Shown: positions 34,320-40,656 of the stretch, piece after piece | Numbering within the stretch: position 1 is the stretch's first letter | Layout: every line of letters begins with the position of its first letter | From: CAZHZT01 sp964537285 | Lineage (GTDB): Bacteria; Bacteroidota; Bacteroidia; Chitinophagales; Saprospiraceae | NCBI GenBank assembly: GCA_964537285.1 | Contig: CAZHZT010000038.1 | Coordinates: 1-40,656, forward strand | DNA length: 40,656 nt | Direction: 5' to 3' | Notes under the pieces: generated by a model | Seen by the model: the letters and a program-made list of their open reading frames with translations, nothing else | Database searches by the model: none | Told to the model about the DNA's origin: nothing | Position numbers and translations under genes: made by a program

Positions 34320-34472
34320 GGAATTAAACTACATAAACATATGATGCTCTTTTGCGCTGACTCTGCGTTGCTCAAAGCCTTACTTAACAAAGGCTAAGCG
34401 CGGTTCTCGCGCCTTGATTCAGCGCAAAATAGCTATCATCTGTTTGGTAGCCCAATTCCGTGAACTACTTAA
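34307..34472. repeat. Family D palindrome, second copy
   Basis: 19-bp arms TTAAGTAGTTCACGGAATT (34307-34325) and complement (34454-34472) enclose an imperfect inner hairpin (ATGATGCTCTTTTGCGCTGA paired near 34437) with TGCGTTGCTC and CGCGCCTTG words shared with 23781-23946. The outer arms recur at 22653-22839. It lies between the DUF1697 stop and the GNAT start and includes the GNAT start codon. Confidence 0.8.
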
Positions 34473-34509
34473 GTCTTTTAATTCAATCATTTGATGAAAT
34501 GCAATTAGG

Positions 34510-35061
34510 TTAATAGACTTGTTCTTTACTTAACTCTAACAGCTTCAAAACCGTTTTCCAGTTTCTGGTAGTCGCTTTAACCTTCAGTTTCTTTTCAAAG
34601 AAGTTATTAGTTAACTTAGTTTTATGATATTTGCTTTCGCAGAAAATGAAAACATTCTCGCCTTTTATAACAAACTTGTCAGGCTCATAATTGTAAACTT
34701 CTGTTTGCTGTTGGCTCTCTGGAGTAGGCTTTCTGTCCAGGAATGTTAGATGAAGTGGAGCGATCTCCATTCCTCCTTTATAAAAGGGGTTTTGGTTTAC
34801 AGCATATTCCAATTCACCGGAGGTTCTAATGATGACAGGAACTTCAAAGCCGAACTTATCATTGATGGCTTTTTCCAGCTTGTTTGATAATTCGAGATGG
34901 TCTTCTTCGTGATTAGAAGTGAAAATGACATTACCGCTTTGGATATAGGTTTTGATATTGGTAAAACCCATTTCTTCAAATAAAGACTTCAGGTCAGCCA
35001 TTAATAGTTTTCGTTTACCTCCGACATTAATTCCCCTGAGTATGGCGATTTTTCTGTTCAT
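34510..35061 (-). CDS. DUF1697 family protein
   Basis: This 183-residue protein begins with the DUF1697 hallmark AILRGINVGGKRKLLMADLK, then LFEEMGFTNIKTYIQSGNVIFTS, PFYKGG, and the C-terminal TTRNWKTVLKLLEL. It is a small cytoplasmic protein of unknown function. Its last codons and stop overlap TAGACTTGTTCT (34513-34524), a terminal motif of repeat family B; on the minus strand this encodes the final EQVY. It lies 38 bp downstream of the next gene on the same strand, possibly co-transcribed. Confidence 0.9.
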   Translation of the reverse strand: MNRKIAILRGINVGGKRKLLMADLKSLFEEMGFTNIKTYIQSGNVIFTSNHEEDHLELSNKLEKAINDKFGFEVPVIIRTSGELEYAVNQNPFYKGGMEIAPLHLTFLDRKPTPESQQQTEVYNYEPDKFVIKGENVFIFCESKYHKTKLTNNFFEKKLKVKATTRNWKTVLKLLELSKEQVY

Positions 35062-35099
35062 TATTTGAAGTAACTGCTTAAAACTGTATATAATTTAGC

Positions 35100-35816
35100 C
35101 TACCAGAATTTCCACCACTTTTTCTTTTTTACGGGGATGGTATTGCTTGGCTCCTGTTCTTCCTCTACCTTTATTTCTTCAGGTTTAGGCTTAGGCACTG
35201 GCTTAGATTTACTAAAGCTATACCCTTTAAATTTTGTTTCATAGAGCAGGTCTTCAGCACCATCAATTGGAGCACCGAGGTATTTCTGGCTGATATCGAA
35301 TACAAAATTTTCACCAACCTGGTCGTCTTCGAACTCATCTTCAGGCAAGTCATCAAATACGAACACACGTTTTCCGGATTCCTTAATTTTAGCTTGCGAG
35401 AAAAGGTGCTTTTCTTCTTCGATGATTTCTCCATAATCTACCATTGTCCCGCTTTCAGCTGTTCCGGCTCTTACTCTGATTTTTTCACCATTCTTACAAA
35501 TAGAGTATCCCCACAAATTGACAACGCTATGCAAGACAAAGGACGCGATCTCTGTATTGGGATAGAGCTCAGAGAGTACTTTCTCTGCTTGACATACGCG
35601 CTCCTCCATAAATGTCAAGGGCAATTCTTGAGTACAGATTATAGTGGTATTATTGTAGTATCCCAGATAAACGACATCGTCATCTGGGTTCATTATTTGT
35701 TCAAAAGTTTGTTCGTCGACTTCTTGAAGGCTATAAAAACCTAAAGCGTTTAACAATTGATCTGCTTCCAAAGTCTTGTCGGAATCAATGACAATCATTG
35801 AAGCTTTCCATCCCAT
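35100..35816 (-). CDS. Uncharacterised MGWKAS-type protein with basic-aromatic tail
   Basis: This 238-residue cytoplasmic protein begins MGWKASMIVIDSDKTLEADQL and has an alpha/beta-looking N-terminal half (VVYLGYYNNTTIICTQELPL, ASFVLHSVVNLWGYSICKNGEKIRVRAG). An acidic linker follows, then a low-complexity PKPKPEEIKVEEEQEP region and a KKKKWWKFW C-terminus. I know similar uncharacterised proteins in Bacteroidota but cannot name a function. The basic-aromatic tail may touch membranes or nucleic acid (speculation). It is followed on the same strand by DUF1697. Confidence 0.75.
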   Translation of the reverse strand: MGWKASMIVIDSDKTLEADQLLNALGFYSLQEVDEQTFEQIMNPDDDVVYLGYYNNTTIICTQELPLTFMEERVCQAEKVLSELYPNTEIASFVLHSVVNLWGYSICKNGEKIRVRAGTAESGTMVDYGEIIEEEKHLFSQAKIKESGKRVFVFDDLPEDEFEDDQVGENFVFDISQKYLGAPIDGAEDLLYETKFKGYSFSKSKPVPKPKPEEIKVEEEQEPSNTIPVKKKKWWKFW

Positions 35817-35893
35817 AATGTTTGTATTGTTTATTTGTATATTTTTATTCGTTTCCCGTTGACCCTTCCCCGTTTCGTCGCAACTTAGATTGG

Positions 35894-36736
35894 TTAGTGT
35901 ATCACATTATCTACCTCAAAAACAATTATTGCATCTTTGCCTTTGAAAATAAGCATTCTTTTTCCATCGCCTGAATCAGGAAATTGCGAATACTTATAAT
36001 ATTTAAATTCATTTACTATATTGAAAACGCAGAGGTTTTCTTTAATGATGCCCTGCATCTCCGAAATTTCAGACATATTATAATTATCCAGATAATGATT
36101 GGTTTTTACGAAAGATTTCAGGTGATTGTTGCTCCAATTAAATAAGTGGTCGAGTTCAGCAATTGTGTTGGTTACTTCAGAAAAGTAAAAATCATTGTCC
36201 AGATCTAATTTTCTGTTATACATTAAGTTTATAACATCTTCGACCTGAAGAGAATCACTTTTTATCAGTTTAGCCTTTAAGACGGTTGGATTATATCCAT
36301 CAGAAAGTACCCTTGCTAGTTTAGAATAGGCTTCAACTTGAGTTCTAATGATTTCCATAAGAAAATCATTCGAATGCAGCTTTTGCCAAACCTTTGGGTT
36401 TATTGGGTATTTATGTTCGCTGAACATTTTATGAGAATAAAATTGCTCATATAGTTCAACACCAAAAATCTTCCAGGGCCTTCCGGATTCTAATACTCTG
36501 TTTTCAACTTTAAGCCACTCAGGAATAAGGTAATAGCTGTAATCATCTATTTTTTCGCGATAAAGATAATCAATTTGTAAGATGTGGTCCTTGCAGTACT
36601 GCTTGTTTAACCATATAAATTCGTCCTGATCATTTTGGATCAGATAGGAAGGACGGTTACCAGACAGGTATGCAATGACCTCGTATTCAACCCCTTTACT
36701 CAATCCATTGATATTAATTACCGAAGAAATTTTCAT
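35894..36736 (-). CDS. Hypothetical protein
   Basis: I do not recognise this 280-residue protein. It has no signal peptide or membrane segment. It starts with a small-barrel-like segment (MKISSVININGLSKGVEYEVIAYL) and is then helical and rich in Asn, Asp and Tyr, with an acidic central part (DLDNDFYFSEVTNTIAELDH). The start is ATG 36736: the longer in-frame start at 36814 falls in palindrome A5. Removing the A5 insertion places this gene 5 bp after the methyltransferase stop, so the two were once closely linked and possibly co-translated. Confidence 0.7.
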   Translation of the reverse strand: MKISSVININGLSKGVEYEVIAYLSGNRPSYLIQNDQDEFIWLNKQYCKDHILQIDYLYREKIDDYSYYLIPEWLKVENRVLESGRPWKIFGVELYEQFYSHKMFSEHKYPINPKVWQKLHSNDFLMEIIRTQVEAYSKLARVLSDGYNPTVLKAKLIKSDSLQVEDVINLMYNRKLDLDNDFYFSEVTNTIAELDHLFNWSNNHLKSFVKTNHYLDNYNMSEISEMQGIIKENLCVFNIVNEFKYYKYSQFPDSGDGKRMLIFKGKDAIIVFEVDNVIH

Positions 36737-36751
36737 TCTATTTATTTCTTT

Positions 36752-36856
36752 CGTTCTTTGACAAATTGTGTGGAACTTCAAAATGATAAGCCTTTCAGCC
36801 ACAAGGGCATTCAAGGCTTATCATTTTGAAGTTCCACACAATTTATATCAAAGAAC
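36752..36856 (-). mobile_element. Palindromic MITE-like element, family A copy 5
   Basis: 105 bp with perfect 9-bp direct repeats TATTTCTTT at 36743-36751 and 36857-36865. It sits exactly in the methyltransferase stop codon: TA comes from the target duplication and the final base from the element. Orientation here is taken from the ATATAAATTGT-type end; the centre matches copies 2 and 4 on the plus strand, so the assignment of direction is less certain. Confidence 0.88.
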
Positions 36857-37605
36857 TATTTCTTTTTAGCAATGTAAAATACATAACCGTAAAAATCTTT
36901 GAACGCATTATAAAGGGCAATTTCTTTTTTCTCGGATTCAACTATTTTTTGGGCAAGTTCTGAGTGGTCGTGATTTTCCAGAAAAGCTTCAAAGCGATCC
37001 TGCATCGGATTGTAGTAGTTGTCAATCCAGCAATAGGAAGGTAGAATAAAATGAGCTATTGAGGTGTAGCCATTTTTTTCTAATGCGTTGATATTATTTG
37101 ATATTGTGCCGATTCCCGGATACATTTTTTTCCAATAATTTTCAAGCTCTTCCGGCCTCGAGTCCGTTATCCAGGAAATCTCAGTAACGGCCAGATATCC
37201 TTCAGGTTTTAAGAATCGCCTCCATGCGCGAACTCCGTTTTCAAAACCCATATTATAAATGGCACCTTCCGACCAGATGATATCAAATTCATTCTCTCTA
37301 AAGTCCAGAGCTTCCATGGATTGAACTAAAGGTGTTATTCTGTTTTGTAGACCAACTTCTTGAGCTTTGTCACTCAACTTATCCAGAAAGATTTTAAAAA
37401 TATCTACTGCTACAACATGGCTATTAGTGTTTTGGGCTAGGGTGATTGTCTGTGCACCTGTACCACAACCGATATCAGCGATTTTTAAATCAGCTTTGTT
37501 TGAAATGTCAATTAAATCAAGTGCTTTTTTCGTCTCCTCTGCACTTCCGGGACCTTGCCTTTCAGCGTCTTTGTGAAAATCGACAATGAATTCTATCTCT
37601 GTCAT
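36856..37605 (-). CDS. Class I SAM-dependent methyltransferase
   Basis: This 249-residue Rossmann-fold methyltransferase has motif I IADIGCGTGAQTITLA, acidic motif II VVAVDIF, and post-motif SMEALDFRENEFDIIWSEGAIYNMGF. A FLKPEGYLAVTEISW segment follows. The acceptor substrate is not predictable. The last residues AKKK and the stop are at the insertion site of palindrome A5: the present TAG combines target-duplication TA with the element's G, and the pre-insertion stop would have been TAA. Confidence 0.88.
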   Translation of the reverse strand: MTEIEFIVDFHKDAERQGPGSAEETKKALDLIDISNKADLKIADIGCGTGAQTITLAQNTNSHVVAVDIFKIFLDKLSDKAQEVGLQNRITPLVQSMEALDFRENEFDIIWSEGAIYNMGFENGVRAWRRFLKPEGYLAVTEISWITDSRPEELENYWKKMYPGIGTISNNINALEKNGYTSIAHFILPSYCWIDNYYNPMQDRFEAFLENHDHSELAQKIVESEKKEIALYNAFKDFYGYVFYIAKKK

Positions 37606-37643
37606 TAGTTGTAAGTTATCGGTTTATATTTTTGTGCTAAGAT

Positions 37644-37813
37644 CAGCAATTCTCGTTTTGGAAACCCAAAACCAAATTTACGCCGCTTCGCGGCGATATT
37701 TTCTTTTGAGGGAGGCCGAAGGGCTATTTTGCGAAGAAAAGTAGCCCTTCGGCCTCCCTCTCAAAGGAATTTCGTGCCTACGGCGAGTTAATTTTTCAAA
37801 GCGAGAATCGCTG
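37644..37813. mobile_element. MITE-like element, family E, with 9-bp target duplication
   Basis: 170 bp with ends CAGCAATTCTCG and CGAGAATCGCTG. Perfect direct repeats TGCTAAGAT flank it at 37635-37643 and 37814-37822. Inside is a strong hairpin (GAGGGAGGCCGAAGGGCTA paired with TAGCCCTTCGGCCTCCCTC). It lies in the 656-bp gap between the methyltransferase and katG. A 27-bp remnant of the family is at 21038-21064. Confidence 0.82.
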
Positions 37814-37967
37814 TGCTAAGATACCTCTTTTGAAGCGGCATTTGAACATTAAATTTTCTTGATTGCTGACATTTCTGCTTTAATCCCCTTAAAAGCATTG
37901 AGCACCTGCATAATAATCCAGACAAAGACGCTGTAAAGTTAACGTTTCCAATCATGAAAAAAATCAA

Positions 37968-37999
37968 CGTCCTTTGACAAATTGTGTGGAACTTCAAAA
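37968..37999 (+). mobile_element. Solo arm of family A element (copy 6)
   Basis: CGTCCTTTGACAAATTGTGT, then GGAACTTCAAAA, matches one terminal arm of family A, but the rest of the element is absent. The remaining sequence to katG (38000-38220) shows no clear gene or hairpin. Confidence 0.7.
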
Positions 38000-38223
38000 A
38001 GCAACAACGATTGGCTATATATTGCTAATCGTGGCCAATCCCTGTACACCCCTCTTAATCATGGTCGTTAGTTATAAGCTAGAAGGTTTCTAAATAACTC
38101 CATTCCCTTTAAAATTAACCCATATCTCTGTAAATTGATGACATAAAAGGGATATGCGCTGATGTAATTCCTTGTCATAAATTTTACTTATAGATAGATA
38201 GAATTTATAAATAAATATTATTG

Positions 38224-38231
38224 TACGTTTG
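38224..38231 (+). promoter_or_regulatory. Candidate -7 box of katG
   Basis: TACGTTTG fits TAnnTTTG, 30 bp before the katG ATG. No convincing -33 element or OxyR/Fur-type site was seen. Confidence 0.5.
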
Positions 38232-38261
38232 CTTTATTAATAAATTAAAAAACTATTAGAT

Positions 38262-40484
38262 ATGGAAAATAACACTAGCTATAATGTAAATAGCGCTGGT
38301 AAATGCCCATTTACAGGTGGCATGCTAAAACAAAGTGCAGGTAATGGCCCCTCAAACCGCGATTGGTGGCCAAACCAGTTGAAATTAAACATCCTCCGTC
38401 AAAACTCCTCTCTGTCCAATCCAATGGACCAGGATTTTGACTATGCTGAAGAATTTAAATCTCTTGACCTGGCAGCGGTGAAGCAAGATCTTTTTGACTT
38501 GATGACAGATTCTCAGGATTGGTGGCCTGCCGATTATGGTCACTACGGGCCATTCTTCATTCGTATGGCATGGCACAGTGCGGGTACTTATCGTATTGCC
38601 GATGGTCGTGGCGGAGCAGGTGCTGGTACACAACGCTTCGCGCCCTTGAACAGCTGGCCTGATAATGCGAACTTAGACAAAGCACGCCTATTACTTTGGC
38701 CAATCAAGCAGAAGTATGGGAAGAAAATTTCCTGGGCGGATCTTATGATCCTTGCCGGCAACTGTGCTCTTGAATCCATGGGTTTCAAAACATTCGGCTT
38801 TGCTGGTGGTCGCGAAGATGTTTGGGAGCCAGAACAAGACATTTATTGGGGTTCTGAAAACGAGTGGTTAGGAGATAAGCGTTATACCGGCGATCGCGAG
38901 CTGGAAAACCCTCTTGCAGCTGTTCAAATGGGATTGATCTATGTGAACCCAGAAGGTCCTAACGGCAATCCTGATCCTTTGGCAGCAGCAAAAGACATCC
39001 GCGAGACTTTCGGCCGTATGGCAATGAACGATGAAGAAACTGTTGCCCTTGTAGCGGGTGGGCACACTTTCGGTAAAACACATGGCGCTGCTGATCCAAG
39101 TGTACATGTTGGTGCAGAACCAGCGGGTGCAGGTATCGAAGAACAAGGAATGGGATGGAAAAACACTTTTAATACCGGTCATGGCGTGAATACCATTACC
39201 AGTGGATTGGAGGGTGCCTGGACGACTACGCCAACGCAGTGGAGCAATAACTATTTTGAGAACTTGTTTGGCTACGAATGGGAACTTACCAAGAGCCCGG
39301 CAGGAGCACACCAATGGAAACCAAAAGATGGAGCAGGTGCTGGTTTAATTCCTGATGCACACGATCCTGCAGTGAAGCATGCTCCGTTTATGCTTACAAC
39401 AGACCTTGCCCTGCGCATGGATCCTATATATGAGCCGATTTCAAGACGTTTCTACGAGAACCCAGATCAATTTGCAGATGCTTTCGCTCGTGCATGGTTC
39501 AAATTGACTCACCGCGACATGGGGCCTATTGCTCGTTATCTTGGTCCGGAAGTTCCTCAGGAAGAATTGATTTGGCAAGACCCGGTTCCGGCCGTTTCGC
39601 ATGAATTAATTGACGATAAGGATGTTGCTGCTTTGAAGGCTAAAGTGCTTGAGTCAGGCTTGTCTGCTTCTGAGCTGGTTTCTACTGCCTGGGCTTCTGC
39701 ATCTACGTTCCGTGGATCTGATAAGCGAGGTGGAGCCAATGGTGCACGCATTCGCCTTGAACCTCAGAAAAATTGGGCTGTGAACAATCCTGCACAATTG
39801 ACAAAAGTGCTGGAAACCCTTGAGGGCATTCAAAAAGAATTTAATGCTGCTCAATCAGGCGGCAAACAAGTTTCAATTGCCGACTTAATCGTTTTGGCAG
39901 GTTGCGCCGGCGTTGAGCAAGCAGCAAAAAATGCTGGTCATGACATCACTGTACCATTCACCGCAGGCCGCACAGATGCATCACAAGAGCAAACAGATGT
40001 CGAATCATTTGCTGTCCTTGAGCCTAATGCTGATGGTTTCCGCAATTATATGAAAGAAGCATATGCTGTTTCAGCGGAGGAAATGTTGGTAGACAAAGCG
40101 CAATTAATGACTTTAACAGCTCCTGAAATGACGGTATTGGTTGGCGGTATGCGCGCACTAAATACCAACTTTGATCATTCCAGACATGGTGTATTCACTA
40201 ACACACCAGGAGCACTCACTAATGACTTCTTCGTAAACCTACTCGATTTAGGTACAAGCTGGAAGGCAGCTTCTGATAAGCAGGATGTATTCGAAGGCCG
40301 CGACCGCAAGACGGGCAACCTAAAGTGGACGGGTAGCCGCGTTGACCTTATCTTTGGTTCTAACTCGGAGTTGCGTGCTCTTGCCGAAGTATATGCATGT
40401 GAGGATTCTAAGGAACGTTTTGTAAACGATTTTGTAGCTGCCTGGAATAAGGTAATGAACTTAGATCGCTTTGATTTAGCCTAA
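38262..40484 (+). CDS. katG: Catalase-peroxidase KatG
   Basis: This 740-residue bifunctional haem enzyme removes hydrogen peroxide by catalase and peroxidase activity. The distal site is R101-W104-H105 ([11 protein letters not shown]), the Met-Tyr-Trp cross-link partners are W104, Y227 ([16 protein letters not shown]) and M253 (GRMAMNDEE), and the proximal haem ligand is H268 in [12 protein letters not shown]. The second, non-haem half is present ([29 protein letters not shown]-type segment, near residue 475-510). N-terminal KCPFTGG is typical and there is no signal peptide. Length is normal. Codon choice looks like that of a highly expressed gene, like the giant surface protein. It is followed by the window-end repeat. 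Confidence 0.97.
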   Translation: [740 protein letters not shown]

Positions 40485-40528
40485 ATTAAGCTTGGCTTAT
40501 TTATGAAAATAATTGAGCCTCTTGTAAC

Positions 40529-40656
40529 CATGAGTTATTCCGAATTTTAAGGAACATCATGTTGACAAAATAATTAATAATTGGCACTGGAAATCAATAT
40601 GTTAGGACCGGCCTTATTCAATTTAGCTTTTTGAAAGGCTGGCAGCCGTTAAAAAA
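40529..40656 (+). repeat. Window-end inverted repeat, right copy
   Basis: Matches the reverse complement of 35-161 and ends in an A6 run exactly at the window edge. It begins 44 bp after the katG stop. See the left copy for the possible shared reading frame. Confidence 0.8.

Noticed and set aside
36737..36814. In-frame extension MNALVAERLIILKFH... of the hypothetical gene ending at 35894
   Set aside because: It lies in palindrome A5, an insertion; ATG 36736 fits the reconstructed pre-insertion junction.
37788..37997. 69-codon reading frame on the minus strand
   Set aside because: It begins in the solo A arm and ends in element E, with no recognisable protein features.

Overview
The window comes from a member of the Bacteroidota. 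Several genes show this: two secreted proteins end in type IX secretion (T9SS) sorting domains, there is a TonB-dependent receptor with a carboxypeptidase-like N-terminal domain, some promoters fit the TAnnTTTG -7 box, Shine-Dalgarno sequences are not evident, and several families are typical of the phylum (DUF4129, IPTL-type C-terminus). Saprospiria- or Cytophagia-like bacteria would fit, but I cannot place it further. No rRNA, tRNA, CRISPR array or complete insertion sequence was seen. Both window ends lie in inverted copies of one ~128-bp repeat, so this may be a contig that ends in repeats.

Layout. 0.2-3.7 kb: a membrane-protein cluster (RDD, divergent SpoIIM-like, DUF4129-like). 4-7.4 kb: TolC, HlyD-type adaptor and a DUF2064 glycosyltransferase, apparently one operon. 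7.5-8.0 kb: a DinB-like protein. 8.3-22.2 kb: a proposed phosphonate-utilisation locus. 22.2-25.3 kb: DUF1801, a prenyltransferase-like toroid protein, an endonuclease V remnant and a frameshifted glycine-rich IPTL protein. 25.4-29.3 kb: a carboxypeptidase-domain protein, a haloperoxidase-like lipoprotein and a small secreted protein. 29.5-33.0 kb: propionyl-CoA synthetase, an alpha/beta hydrolase and a Crp/Fnr regulator. 33.5-37.6 kb: GNAT, DUF1697, two unknowns and a methyltransferase. 38.3-40.5 kb: katG.

The most interesting system is at 8.3-22.2 kb. An XRE-cupin regulator and a phosphonatase-like HAD hydrolase (DxA active site plus the cap lysine) are transcribed leftwards. Divergent from them are a small unknown secreted protein, a TonB receptor, a T9SS-secreted alkaline-phosphatase-superfamily phosphodiesterase, a 1931-residue LamG/FN3/PKD T9SS protein and a TIGR03364-type FAD oxidoreductase. 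Two near-identical 17-bp palindromes (GTTTACTATTAGTAAAC and GTTTATTATTAGTAAAC) sit at the two divergent promoters and look like operators of the regulator. My inference is a surface-to-cytoplasm route for an (amino)phosphonate ester or conjugate: bound and cleaved outside, imported by the TonB receptor, oxidatively deaminated, and the C-P bond split.

The second theme is palindromic DNA. A ~105-110 bp hairpin element (family A, five copies plus a solo arm) and a 170-bp element (family E, plus a 27-bp remnant) are flanked by 9-bp direct repeats, as expected for MITE-like insertions. They land almost exactly at start or stop codons, and four of the five A copies punctuate the phosphonate locus. 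Other long, nearly perfect palindromes (arms of 37-60 bp) sit at gene ends and often include the last codons and stop of neighbouring genes.
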